From assembly GCA_018398585.1 (NCBI GenBank), contig JAGTTD010000010.1, forward strand, positions 24,251,739 through 24,315,738: a stretch of DNA of 64,000 nucleotides, in the 5' to 3' direction. Position numbers and translations under genes: made by a program. The notes beneath the pieces are model-generated. The model was given only the letters and a program-made list of their open reading frames with translations, ran no database searches and was not told where the DNA came from. This stretch comes from Simmondsia chinensis (Eukaryota; Streptophyta; Magnoliopsida; Caryophyllales; Simmondsiaceae). This document shows, piece by piece, positions 1 to 12,064 of this stretch (positions are counted from its first letter, which is position 1; the number at the start of each line of letters is the position of its first letter).

Positions 1-2220
1 AGTTAACGTTACTTAGATCTTTTTCCTTAGTTTTTATGTGTTGTTTTATCTGGCCCAGCCTTGATGGCTGGGGGCTTATTAGTTAAAGTTACTTAGTTCT
101 TTTCCTTAGTTTTTATGCATTGTGTTTTCTTGACAAGCCTTGATGGCTGGGGGCTTATTAGTTAACGTTACTTAGTCCTTTTTCCTTAGTTTTTATACGT
201 TGTGTTATCTTGCCCAGCCTTGACGACTGGGGGCTTATTAGTTAGCGTTAATAGTTATTTTTCCATAGTTTTTATGCGTTGTGTTATCTTGTCCAGCCTC
301 GACAGCTGGGGGCTTATTAGTTAAAGTTACTTAGTTCTTTTCCTTAGTTTTTATGCGTTGTTTTATCTTGCCCAGCCTTGACGGCTGGGCACTTATTAGT
401 TAATGTTACTTAGTTTTTTGTCCTTAGTTTTTATGCGGTGTGTTTTCTTGCCCAGCCTCGACAGCTGGGGGCTTATTAGTTAAAGTTACTTAGTTCTTTT
501 CCTTAGTTTTTATGCGTTATTTTTTCTTGCCCAGCGCATTAGTTAATGTTACTTAGTTCTTTGTCCTTAGTTTTTATGCGTTGTGTTATCTTGACCAGCC
601 TTGACGGCTGGGGGCTTATTAGTTAACGTTACTCAGTTCTTTTTCCTTAGTTTTTATGCGTTGTGTTATCTTGCCCAGCCTTGACGGCTGGGGGCTAATC
701 AGTTAACGTTACTCAGTTCTTTGTCCTTAGTTTTCAAGCATTGTTTTATATTGCCCAGCCTTGACGGCTGGGGTGCTTATTAGTTAATGTTACTTAGTTC
801 TTTTCCTTAGTTTTTATGCCTTATTTTATCTTGCCCAGCGTATTAGTTAACGTTACTTAGTTCTTTGTCCTTAGTTTTTATGCGTTGTGTTATCTTGCCT
901 GGCCTTGACGGCTTGGGGCTTATTATTTAATGTTACTTAGTTCGTTTCCTTAGTTTTTATGCGTTGTCCAGCCTTGACGGCTGGGGGCTAATTAGTTAAC
1001 GTTACTCAGTTCTTTGTCCTTTGTTTTTAAGCGTTGTTTTATCTTGCCCAGCCTTGATGGCTGGGGGCTTATTAGTTAAAGTTACTTAGTTCCTTTCCTT
1101 TGTTTTTATGCGTTGTGTTTTCTAGACCAGCCTTGACGGCTGGGGGCTTATTAGTTAACGTTACTTAGTTCTTCTTCCATAGTTTTTGTGCGTTGTGTTA
1201 TCTTGCCCAGCCTTGACGGCTAGGGGCCTATTCGTTAGCGTCAATAGTTCTGTTTCCGTAGTTTTTATGCGTTGTGTAATCTTTCCCAGCCTTAACGGCT
1301 GGGGGCTTATTAGTTAACGTTACTTAGGTCTTTTTCCTTAGTTTTTGTGCGTTGTTTTATCTTGCCTAGCCTTGACGGCTGGGCACTTATTTGTTAATGT
1401 TACTCAGATCTTTGTCCTTAGTTTTTATGCGTTGTGTTATCTTGCCCCGCCTTGACGGCTGGGGGCTTATAAGTTAAAGTTACTTAGTTCTTTTCCTTAG
1501 TTTTTATGCGTTGTGTTATCTTGCCCAGCCTTGACAGCTGGGGGCTTATTAGTTAAAGCTACTTAGTTCGTTTCCTTAGTTTTTATGCATTGTTTTATCT
1601 TGCCCAGCCTTGACGACTGGGGTTCTTAGTAGTTAACGTTACTTAGTTCTTTTCCTTAGTTTTTATGCTTTATTTTATATTGCCCGGCGTATTAATTAAT
1701 GTTACTTAGTTCTTTGTCCACAGTTTTTATGCGTTGTGTTATCTTGCCCGGCCTTGACGGCTGGGGGCTTATTAGTTGAAGTTACTAAGTTCTTTTCCTG
1801 TTGTGTTATCTTGACCGGCCTTGACGGCTAGGGGCTTATTAGTTAACGTTACTTAGTTCTTTTCCTCAGTTTTTATGCGTTGTGTTATCTTACCCAGCCT
1901 TGACGGCAGGGGGCTTATTAGTTAACGTTACTCGGTTCTTTGTCCTTAGTTTTTATGCGTTGTTTTATCTTGCCCATCCTTGACGGCTGGGGTGCTTATT
2001 AGTTAACGTTACGTGGTTCTTTTCCTTAATTTTTATGCATTTTTTTATCTTTCCCAGCGTATTAGTTGACGTTACTTAGTTCTTTGTCCTTAGTTTTTAT
2101 GCGTTGTGTTATCTTACCTAGCCATGACGGCTTGGGGGCTTATTATTTAATGTTACTTAGTTCGTTTCCTTAGTTTTTATGCATTGTGTTATCTTGTCTA
2201 GCCTTGACGGCTGGGGGCTA

Positions 2221-5200
2221 ATTAGTTAACGTTACTCAGTTCTTTCTCCTTAGTTTTTAAGCGTTGTTTTATCTTGCCCAGCCTTGACGGCTGGGGTGCT
2301 TATTAGTTGACGTTACTTAGTTCTTTTCCTTAGGTTTTATGTGTTATTTTATCTTGCCTAGCGTATTAGTTAACGTTACTTAGTTCTTTTCCTTAGTTTT
2401 TATGCGTTGTGCTATCTTGACCAGCCTTGACGGCTGGGGGCTTATTAGTTATTGTTACTTAGTACTTTTTCTTTCGTTTTAATGCATTGTGTTATCTTGC
2501 CCAGCCTTGATGGCTGGGGGCTTATTAGTTAACGTTACTCAGTTCTTTGTCCTTAGTTTTTATGCGTTGTTTTGTCTTGCCCAGCCTTGACGGCTGGGGC
2601 GCTTATTTGTTAACGTTACTTAGTTATTTCCCTTAGTTTTTATGCGTTATTTTATCTTGCCCAGCGCATTAGTTAATGTTACTTATTTCTTTGTCCTTAG
2701 TTTTTATGCGTGGTGTTATCTTTACCAGCCTTGACGGCTGGGGGCTTATTAGTTAACGTTACTTAGTTCTTTTTCTTTAGTTTTTATGCGTTGTGTTATC
2801 TTGCCCAGCCTTGACGGCTGGGGGCTAATTAGTTAACGTTACTCAGTTCTTTGTCCTTAGTTTTCAAGCGTTGTTTTACATTGCACAGCCTTGACCGCTG
2901 GGGTGCTTATTAGTTAACGTTACTTAGTTCTTTTCCTTAGTTTTTATGCGTTATTTTATCTTGCCCAGCGTATTAGTTAACGTTACTTAGTTCTTTCTCC
3001 TTAGTTTTTATGCGTTGTTTTGTCTAGCTCAGCCTTGACGGCTGGGGGCTTATTCGTTAACATTACTTCGTTCTTTGTCCTTAGTTTTTATGCGTTGTGT
3101 TTTCTTGACCAGCCTTGACGGCTGGGGGCTTATTAGTTAACGTTACTTAGTTCTTTTCCTTAGTTTTTATGCATTTTTTTATCTTGCCCAGCGTATTAGT
3201 TAACGTTACTTAGTTCTTTGTCCTTAGTTTTTATGCGTTGTGTTATCTGGCCTAGCCCTGACGGCTGGGGGGCTCATTATTTAATGTTACTTAGTTCGTT
3301 TCCTTAGTTTTTATGCGTTGTGTTATCATGTCCAGCCTTAACGGCTGGGGGCTAATTAGTTAACGTTACTCAGTTCTTTGTCCTTAGTTTTTAAGCGTTG
3401 TTTTATCTTGCCCAGCCTTGACGGCTAGGGTGCTTATTAGTTAACGTTACTTAGTTCTTTCCCTTAGTTTTTATGCATTACTTTATCTTGCCCGGCGTAT
3501 TAGTTAACGTTACTTAGTTCTTTCTCCTTAGTTTTTATTCGTTGTTTTGTCGAGCTCGGCCTTGACGGCAGGGGGCTTATTTGATAACATTACTTCATTC
3601 TTTGTCCTTAGTTTTTATGCGGTGTGTTATCTTGCCCAGCCTTGACGGCTGGGGGGCTTATTATTTGACGTTACTTAGTTCTTTTCCTTAGTTTTGATGC
3701 GTTGTTTCATCTTGTCCAGCCTTGATGGCTGGGGGCTTATTAGTTAAAGTTACTTAGTCCTTTTCCTTAGTTTTTATGCGTTGTGTTTTCTTGACCAGCC
3801 TTGACGGCTGGGGGCTTATTAGTTAACGTTAATTAGTTCTTCTTCCATAGTTTTTATGCGTTGTGTTATCTTGCCTAGCCTTGACGGCTGGGGCCTTTTG
3901 TGTTAGCGTTAATAGTTCTTTTTCTGTAGTTTTTATGCGTTGTGTTATCTAGCCCAGCCTTGACGGCTGGGGGCTTATTAGTTAAAGTTACATAGTTCTT
4001 TTTCCTCAGTTTTTATGCGTTGTGATATCTTGCCCAGCCTTGAATGCTGGGGGCTTATTAGTTAACGTTACTCAGTTCTTTGTCCTTAGTTTTTAAGCGT
4101 TGTTTTATCTTGCCCAGCCTTGACGGCTGGGGTGCTTATTAGTTAACGTTACTTAGTTCTTTTCCTTAGGTTTTATGTGTTATTTTATCTTGCCCAGCGT
4201 ATTAGTTAACGTTACTTAGTTCTTTTCCTTAGTTTTTAAGCGTTGTGTTATCTTCACCAGCCTTGACGGCTAGGGGCTTATTTGTTATTGTTACTTAGTA
4301 CTTTTTCTTTCGTTTTAATGCGTTGTGTTATCTTGCCCAGCCTTGATGGCTGGGGGCTTATTAGTTAACGTTACTCAGTTCTTTGTTCTTAGTTTTTATG
4401 CGTTGTTTTGTCTTGCCCAGCCTTGACTGCTGGGGTGCTTATTTGTTATTACTTAGTTATTTTCCTTAGTTTTTATGCGTTATTTTATCTTGCCCAGCGC
4501 ATTAGTTAATGTTACTTATTTCTTTGTCCTTAGTTTTTATGCGTGGTGTTATCTTTACCAGCCTTGACGGCTGGGGGCTAATTAGTTAACGTTACTTAGT
4601 TCTTTTTCTTTAGTTTTTATGCGTTGTGTTATCTTGCCCAGCCTTGACGGCTGGGGGCTAATTAGTTAACGTTACTCAGTTCTTTGTCCTTAGTTTTCAA
4701 GCGTTGTTTTATATTGCACAACCTTGACCGCTGGGGTGCTTATTAGTTAACGTTACTTAGTTCTTTTCCTTAGTTTTTACGCGTTATTTTATCTTGTCCA
4801 GCGTATTAGTTAACGTTACTTTGTTCTTTCTCCTTAGTTTTTATGCGTTGTTTTGTCTAGCTCAGCCATGACGGCTGGGGGCCTATTCGTTAACATTACT
4901 TCGTTCTTTGTCCTTAGTTTTTATGCGTTGTGTTTTCTTGACCAGCCTTGACGGCTGGGGGCTTATTAGTTAACGTTACTTAGTTCTTTTCCTTAGTTTT
5001 TATGCATTTTTTTATTTTCCCCAGCGTATTAGTTAACGTTACTTAGTTCTTTGTCCTTAGTTTTTATGCGTTGTGTTATCTGGCCTAGCCTTGACGGCTG
5101 GGGGGCTCATTATTTAATGTTACTTAGTTCGTTTCCTTACTTTTTATGCATTGTGTTATCATGTCCAGCCTTGACGGCTGGGGGCTAATTAGTTAACGTT

Positions 5201-5885
5201 ACTCAGTTCTTTGTCCTTAGTTTTTAGGCGTTGTTTTATCTTGCCCAGCCTTCACGACTAGGGTGCTTATTAGTTAACGTTACTTAGTTCATTTCCTTAG
5301 TTTTTATGCATTATTTTATCTTGCCCAGCGTATTAGTTAACGTTACTTAGTTCTTTCTCCTTAGTTTTTATTCGTTGTTTTGTCGAGCTCAGCCTTGACG
5401 GCAGGGGGCTTATTTGATAACATTACTTCATTCTTTGTCCTTAGTTTTTATGCGGTGTGTTATCTTGCCCAGCCTTGACGGCTGGGGGGCTTATTATTTG
5501 ACGTTACTTAGTTCTTTTCCTTAGTTTTGATGCATTGTTTTATCTTGCCCAGCCTCGATGGCTGGGGGCTTATTAGTTAAAGTTACTTAGTTCTTTTCCT
5601 TAGTTTTTATGCGTTGTGTTTTCTTGCCCAGCCTTGACAGCTGGGGGCTTATTAGTTAACGTTAATTAGTTCTTCTTCCATAGTTTTTATGCGTTGTGTT
5701 ATCTTGCCTAGCCTTGACGGCTGGGGCCTTTTGTGTTAGCGTTAATAGTTCTTTTTCTGTAGTTTTTATGCGTTGTGTTATCTAGCCCAGCCTTGACGGC
5801 TGGGGGCTTATTAGTTAACGTTACATAGTTCTTTTTCCTTAGTTTTTATGCGTTGTTTTATCTTACCCAGCCTTGACGGCTGGGG
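2221..5885. repeat. Higher-order tandem duplication in the satellite (~1.83 kb unit, two copies)
   Basis: Rare monomer variants recur at a constant offset. The ATTGTTACTTAGTA variant is at 2451 and 4287, TTGCACA...CCGCTGG at 2881 and 4714, TGTCGAGCTC at 3548 and 5381, and CTGGGGCCTTTTGTG at 3888 and 5721. Offsets are 1836, 1833, 1833 and 1833 bp. About 24 monomers were therefore copied as one block, the first copy spanning ~2221-4050 and the second ~4054-5885. The left and right limits are approximate because all monomers are similar. Confidence 0.88.
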
Positions 5886-7064
5886 GGCTTATTAGTCAAC
5901 GTTACTTAGTTCTTTTCTTTAGTTTTTGTACGTTGTTTTCTCTTGCCCAGCCTTGACGGCTGGGCACTTATTAGTTGAAGTTATTTAGTTCTTTGTCCTT
6001 AGTTTTTATGCGTTGTGTTATCTTGCCCAGCCTTGACGGCTGGGGGCTTATTAGTTAAAGTTACTTAGTTCTTTTCCTTAGTTTTTATGCGTTGTGTTAT
6101 CTTGCCCAGCCTTGACGGCTGGGAGCTTATTAGTTAAAGTTACTTAGTTCATTTCCTTAGTTTTTATGCGTTGTTTTATCTTGACCAGCCTTGACGGCTG
6201 GGGGTTTATTAGTTAGCGTTACTTAGTTCTTTTTCATTAGTTTTTATGCGTTGTGTTATCTTGCCCAGCCTTGATGGCTGGGGGCTTATTAGTTAAAGTT
6301 AAGTAGTTCTTTTCCTCAGTTTTTATGCGTTGTGTTATCTTTACCAGCCTTGACGGCTAGGGGCTTCTTAGTTAACGTTACTTAGTTCTTTTTCTTTAGT
6401 TTTTATGCGTTGTGTTATCTTGCCTAGCCTTGACAGCTGGGGGCTTAGTTAACGCTACTTAGTTCTTTGTCCTTAGTTTTTATGCGTTGTGTTATCTTGC
6501 CTAGCCTTGACAGCTGGGGGGCTTAATATTTAATGTTACTTAGTTCGTTTCCTTAGTTTTTGTGCGTTGTTTTATCTTGCCTAGCCTTGATGGCTGGGGG
6601 CTTATTAGTTAAAGTTACTTAGTTCTTTTCCTTAGTTTTTATGCGTTGTGTTTTCTTGACCAGCCTTGACGGCTGGGGGCTTATTAGTTAACGTTACTTA
6701 GTTCTTTGTCCTTGGTTTTTATGCGTTGTGTTATCTTGCCCAGCCTTGACGGCTGGGGGCTTATTAGTTAAAGTTACGTAGTTCCTTTCCTCAGTTTTTA
6801 TGCGTTGTGTTATCTTGACCAGCCTTGACGGCTGGGGGGCTTATTATTTGACGTTACTTAGTTCTTTTCCTTAATTTTTATGCGTTGTTTTAAATTGACC
6901 AGCCTTGATGGCTGGAGGTTTATTAGTTAAAGTTACTTAGTTCTTTTCCTTAGTTTTTATGCCTTGTGTTTTCTTGACCAGCCTTGACGGCTGGGGGCTT
7001 ATTAGTTAACGTTACTTGGTTCTTCTTCCCAAGTTTTTATGCGTTGTTTTATGTTACCCAACCT

Positions 7065-9020
7065 TGATGGCTGGGGGCTTATTAGTTAGCGTTAATAGTT
7101 CTTTTTTTGTAGTTTTTATGTGTCCTGTTATCTTGCCCAGCCTCGACGGCTGGGGGCCTATTAGTTAACGTTACTTAGTTCTTTTTCTTTCGTTTTTATG
7201 CGTTGTGTTATCTAGCCCGGTCCTGACGGCTGGGGACTTATTAGTTAACGTTTCTCAGTTCTTTGCCCTTAGTTTTTATGCGTTGTTTTATCTTGCCCAG
7301 CCTTGACGGCTGGGGTGGTTATTAGTTAACATTACTTAGTTCGTTTGCTTAGTTTTTATGCGTTGTTTTATCTTGCCCAGCGTATTAGTTAAGGTTACTT
7401 AGCTCTTTCTCCTTAGTTTTTATGCGATGTTTTGTCTAGCTCAGCCTTGACGGCAGGGGGCTTCTTAGTTAACGTTACTTAGTTCTTTACCCTTAGTTTT
7501 TATGCGTTGTGCTGTATTGCCGAGCCTTGACGGCTGGGGGGCTTAATATTTAATGTTACTTAGTTCATTTCCTTAGTTTTTATGCGTTGCTTTATCTTGC
7601 CCAGCCTTGATGACTGGGGGCTTATTAGTTAAAGTTACTTAGTTCTTTTCCTTAGTTTTTATGCGTTGTGTTTTCTTGACCAGCCTTGACGGCTGGGGGC
7701 TTATTAGTTAACGTTACTTAGTTCTTTTTCCATGGTTTTTATGTGTTGTGTTATTTCGCCCAGCCTTGATGGCTGGCGGGCTTATTATTTTACGTTACTT
7801 CGTTCTTTTCTTTAGTTTTTAAGCATTGTGTTATCTTGCCCAGCCTTGACGGCTGGGGGCTAATTAGTTAACGTTACTCAGTTCTTTGTCCTCAGTTTTT
7901 ATGCGTTGTTTTATCTTGCCCAGCCTTGACGGCTGGGGTGCTTATTAGTTAACGTTACTTTGTCCTTTTCCTTAGTTTTTATGCGTTATTTTATCTTGCC
8001 CAGCGTATTAGTTAACTTTACATAGTTCTTTCTCCTTAGTTTTTATGCGTTGTTTTATCTTGCCCAGCCTTGATGGCTGGGGGCTTATTAGTTAGAGTTA
8101 ATAGTTCTTTTTCCGTAGTTTTTATGCTTGCTGTTATCTTGCCCAGCCTTGATGGCTGGGGGCCTATTAGTTAACGTTACTTAGTTCTTTTTCTTTCGTT
8201 TTTATGCGTTGTGTTATCTTGCCCGGCCTTGACGGCTGGGGGCTTGTTAGTTAACGTTACTCAGTTCTTTGCCCTTAGTTTTTATGCATTGTTTTATCTT
8301 GCCCGGCCTTGACGGCTGGGGTGCTTATTAGTTAACGTTACTTAGTTCTTTTCCTTAGTTTTTATGCATTATTTTATCTTGCCCGGCGTATTAGTTAACG
8401 TTACTTAGTTCTTTCTCCTTTGTTTTTATGCGGTGTTTTGTCTAGCTCAGCCTTGACGGCAGGGGGCTTATTAGTTAACGTTACTTAGTCCTTTGTCCTT
8501 AGTTTTTATGCGTTGTGTTATCTTGCCTAGCCTTGACGGCTGGGGGGCTTATTATTTAATGTTACTTAGTTCAGTTCCTTAGTTTTTATGCGTTGTTTTA
8601 TCTTGCCCAGCCTTGATGGCTGGGGGCTTATTAGTTAAAGTTACTTAGTTCTTTTCCTTAGTTTTTATGCGTTGTGTTTTCTTGACCAGCCTTGATGGCT
8701 GGGGGCTTATTAGTTAACGTTACTTAGATCTTTTTCCTTGGTTTTTATGTGTTGTGTTATTTTGCCCAGCCCTGACGGCTGGCGGGCTTATTATTTAACG
8801 TTACTTCATTCTTTTCCCTAGTTTTTATGCGTTGTGTTATCTTGCCCAGCCTTGACAGCTGGGGGCTTATTAGTTAACGTTACTCAGTTCTTTGTCCTTA
8901 GTTTTTATGCGTTGTTTTATCTTGCCCAGCCTTGACGGCTGGGGTGCTTATTTGTTAACGTTACTTAGTTCTTTTCTTTAGTTTTTATGCGTTATTTTAT
9001 CTTGCCCAGCGTATTAGTTA
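7065..9020. repeat. Second higher-order duplication in the satellite (~1.0 kb unit)
   Basis: A GTTAGnGTTAATAG variant occurs at 7085 and 8091, and a GGCTGGCGGG variant at 7771 and 8777, both with an offset of 1006 bp. The order of intervening variant monomers also matches, including the GTTCTTTGCCC monomer and the short CAGCGTATTAG monomer. This block is independent of the 1.83-kb duplication. It reaches almost to the end of the array, so the array edge may have been made by unequal exchange followed by truncation. Confidence 0.82.
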
Positions 9021-9025
9021 ACGTT

Positions 9026-9610
9026 AATTCCGCAGCTTGCTCTTCAAGTTGATTTTTTTTCAATTTTTTGCTTCTTTGAATCGACCAAAATCTGCTTTGA
9101 CATAAACTTGAACATTTTCATGAAGTGTAAAAGAAGTTCTTTCACGTTTTTTGTCCATTTTGCCACCCAATTTTGCAAGTTCAAGTGAATTGTTCATGGT
9201 TGTTGTACAGTCTTTGCATTTTTCTGTTCTTTGATGTTTTTCTTCATTTTTTCCAGCTTACCACCCAAATTCACTCTTGACAACACCATTGACATGTTAA
9301 TGTATTGTTCAATCCATCCTTGCACCTGATTTGTTTATTTTGCCACCCATTTTTGCAAGTTGAATTAAATTGTGCAAGTTCTTGTTATTCTTGTTGTAGG
9401 CATGTATTTTGATGCATTTTGCCAAACTTTTTGCTCTTGTTTGATGTATCTTGCATTCATTTTTTTATTTTAATAAGTGTTTTTGCAAAGAAATGGCAAT
9501 AGAAGTGAAAAAGAGTAAAAGTGAGCAATAGCGATAAAAACTTGAGGTCAAGTGCTTAATAAATGAACTAAAATGATATGAATAATTATATACTTGATTG
9601 GACTTGTCCA
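9026..9610 (-). repeat. Truncated LTR of an Athila-like gypsy element
   Basis: 9030-9260 matches 22890-23130 over most of its length, including the poly-T patch and the stretch reading GTCCATTTTGCCACCCAA. In minus orientation the LTR begins near 9610 (TGGACAAGTCC) right after a purine tract, and is cut at 9026 where the satellite begins. The part of the LTR that should follow is present in the other copy (21851-22890). It is read as the 3' LTR of the minus-strand element whose 5' LTR is at 21851-23138. Confidence 0.78.
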
Positions 9611-11126
9611 AATTCCTCCAAACTTAAATCTTGCTCATCCTCGAGCAAGGCTGAACATTAAAGCATAGAATCTCATGCTTTTTAAAAATTTATCACAATT
9701 CAAAGCAAGACTACTCCTAATAGAAAAGAATGACCGAGACGCAAAGTTTTTAGGCTCTAACGGTAAAACAATATTTCCAAGGAAAAACCCATCAATCACC
9801 TAGGTAGCCGAATTTAAAAGTTGGCTAAGCATATTTAGTTCATCCGTTCTTTCTAATCTCAAGACTTTCAAATAGAATAGAAGACAAAAATCATGCCACT
9901 CATAACAAGACTTTTCAAGTATGCCCAAAACTAAAATTATTCACTACATTTTCTCTCCCTTTTTTTTAAGGTGCTCAGTTCCTTGTTAGCTTTCTAAGTA
10001 CCCCTTGCAGCATGCTTTCAATGCAGCAGCTCCCGTTCCAATTGGCCCAGGTTACCAGGTGTTGAAACACCCTTATGGATGTACTTGCTCGAGGTACCAA
10101 GGCACGAAACCATCACACTATAGCACATATCCAAATGATAGACATTTTTAATACGATAGCAGTGCTTAGTGATTTTTTCACTCTATTTTTATTAGATTGT
10201 CTTTCATTTTCAAATTTTTCTTTTACATAGACTTGGGCATAACTCTACAAAATCTATAATGCAAATGATAATCATAATGCAAATGATAATCATAATGCAA
10301 TCTATTCAAATTTAAACATATTTTAATCAAAAAGAAAGGTAAAATAGCTATGCTAACTAGTGAACTCAAATACCACGGTTTTATCAAGCCTTAGAATAGA
10401 TCATGTTTTACAATTAGAACATAAGAACAATTGACTCTCAGGTTATTCAAGTCTAATTAAAATAAACAAGCTAAAAAGAGTAGAAAATTTTCCTAAAAAG
10501 CATGATGGTAAGATCTCACTTTTTTTTTTTTTAAATTGCTTCAAAATATGCAAGAAAAATTTAAAAGACTGCTGATTTAAACCATAGAAAATCTTGTTAT
10601 TGGTCAACACTATCTATATCCCCATACCAAGGCTCCAAACTCTGGGAGGCACTAAAGCCAACTCTAAAAGATAAAATACAACTGAAAAGAAATATATATA
10701 TACATATTTTTAATTTTGTTCAAAATTTTAAAAATGTGACAAAATGTCTCTCCCACCCCCAATCTTAAAGTTAACATTATCCTCAATATTAAAAGAAATA
10801 CAAAGAACGAAGCAGTAGGTAAGAGACACTTCCCATGTTTGATGATTTATTTTTTATGGTGAATGTTGATATCATGCTATCCCCAAACTTATTTTAAAAA
10901 CTTGTTTGAATAAAAATTTATAGAAACATTAGAAAATAATTAAAAGAAATTAAAAGTATAGAAGTAGGGACTGGAAAACTTGGATTGCCTCCCAAGAAGC
11001 GCATAAGTTATAGTCATTAGCTTGACTTTTTGCTGATGATCTATCCCATGTCCTGGAGAAGAATGGCATTTCCTCCATCGACCCTGAATGACCATTTTCT
11101 TCCATGGAGTTTCTTTGTGCCCTTCT
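9611..11126 (-). mobile_element. 3' noncoding region and polypurine tract of the Athila-like element
   Basis: On the minus strand this holds the sequence between gag and the 3' LTR. The purine tract at 9611-9630 reads GATTTAAGTTTGGAGGAATT and abuts the LTR. Preceding it is a GAGCAAG motif, and the same arrangement is seen on the plus strand at 36897-36928. The stretch 9640-9900 is the reverse complement of 36660-36910, and 10260-10420 of 35975-36130. An 18-bp unit (ATGATAATCATAATGCAA) is tandemly repeated at about 10264-10305. No coding sequence was seen. Confidence 0.72.
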
Positions 11127-11930
11127 TTACACGACCACCTCCACCTTTTTTAATAATGGGGTCCTTGAGCTTAATCTACCAACATTTGAATTCCCTTTTT
11201 TATCTTTTCTGCATTTTTTCACTAAGTTGTCCTTGGCTCCGAAGGCCTCTGACTTTGTTAGATAAGCTGGACACTCTATTTCAATTACTGGTGGTAGTGG
11301 GTCGGTTAAGATGAGCTTGGTCATTGGTGGCAATGGGTTAATCAAGGGGCTTATGTCACATTGAGGTGGTTCTTCTATTGTGTCCCCATCCCTCATTGCT
11401 ATGGTGCTAATTTGTTCCCCTGGGTCGGCGATGGTATTGCTAGGCAAGAAATCTTTGAAACTCTCAAAAAGTTCCTCTAATATAGTTCCTACTTGAGTTT
11501 CTGAATTCTAGATGGAGGCTTCTTGATTTCTAAAGCTAGCCTTGGTTTCTTGAATGAACTCCCTAAATGTTTCTTCTAAGTCATATTTCTTTTATTGAGG
11601 TGAATGAATGGGTGGCCAAGGTGCTTCGGGATGGTTCCATGTAGAATTAGAAAGGTTCATCCATCCTTGATCGTAGGTGCTAGAGTAAGGGTTGTATTAG
11701 GTTTGGTTATAATTTGACGTGTAGTTATATTTTTCAAAACCCAATGAGGAAAAACTACTGCCCACTTGGCACTCCATACTAGCCTGGTTATCTGCACAAA
11801 ATTCACATCCAGGAGTACGAACAACTTTGAGACTTATAATGCGATCCAGTTATTTTTGAATTAGTGAGAGTTAAGCAGATAATGCATTAATTTCATGAAT
11901 GCTCAATTGTCTTCTTGCTATGGAATGATA
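11127..11930 (-). pseudogene. gag: Athila-like Gag, C-terminal part, degenerate
   Basis: Reading down the minus strand from about 11930 gives a nucleocapsid-like segment with a CEFCADNQASMEC motif (a variant zinc knuckle lacking the usual His). It is followed by a Tyr/Asn-rich stretch ending near NPYSSTYDQGWMN, a pattern known from plant Athila-type Gag. The continuous ORF 11447-11127 is the acidic, proline-rich tail. At least two stops interrupt the upstream part. After the tail there is only the 3' noncoding region and LTR, so no protease, RT or integrase is present and the element is non-autonomous. The N-terminal part of Gag is missing or was displaced by the plus-strand element inserted at 12065. 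Confidence 0.68.
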
Positions 11931-12064
11931 TTGAGGTCTCATATAGTTATTGCAAGCCATCACTTTTACCTCTTTTTTTTTTTTTTTTGGTAATAACAAA
12001 ATACGAAAAAATAAACTTAAAAGTTAGAGGAAAGTAGAAAATAATGATAAAGTGTAATAACAAC
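11931..12064. other. AT-rich remnant between gag and the nested element
   Basis: This stretch has a T-run of about 18 bases near 11970-11987 followed by A-rich sequence with no ORF. It is likely residual Athila-like leader DNA left of the plus-strand insertion. The last ~35 bp (from 12030, GAAAGTA...) loosely resembles the DNA starting at 21241 on the far side of that insertion, but the likeness is weak. Confidence 0.4.

Larger units (their letters stand above)
1..9027. repeat. Satellite array, ~80-bp monomer with short ~61-bp variant
   Basis: A head-to-tail array fills the first 9 kb and starts before the window. Successive AGTTAACGTTAC motifs fall at 1, 81, 160, 240, 319 and 398, giving a 79-80 bp monomer; the interval 478 to 539 shows a shorter ~61 bp type. 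Each full monomer carries an inverted repeat CCCAGCC-TTGAC-GGCTGGG (7-bp stem, 5-nt loop), then a G-run and CTTATT. Short monomers end CCCAGCGTATTAG and lack the right arm of the hairpin. They usually also carry the linked variant GCGTTATTTTATC, so they look like one sub-family and not repeated independent deletions. From the length there are roughly 115-120 monomers. No ORF or transcript signal was recognised. The array ends by joining a retrotransposon LTR near 9026. Confidence 0.97.

Noticed and set aside
1..9027. Regular short repeats resembling a CRISPR array
   Set aside because: The repeats are contiguous with no unique spacers, vary in sequence, and lie in plant DNA with retrotransposons. 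It is a satellite.
1..9027. Telomere-type repeat because of TTAG-rich motifs
   Set aside because: The unit is ~80 bp and contains no TTTAGGG runs.
11030..11314. Plus-strand ORF of 94 aa
   Set aside because: It is the shadow of the Athila-like Gag tail, which reads sensibly on the minus strand.
12030..12064. Possible ~35-bp target duplication of element 1 with 21241-21278
   Set aside because: Both stretches are A-rich and match only loosely after the first seven bases, so this is not strong enough to add to the two clear long duplications.
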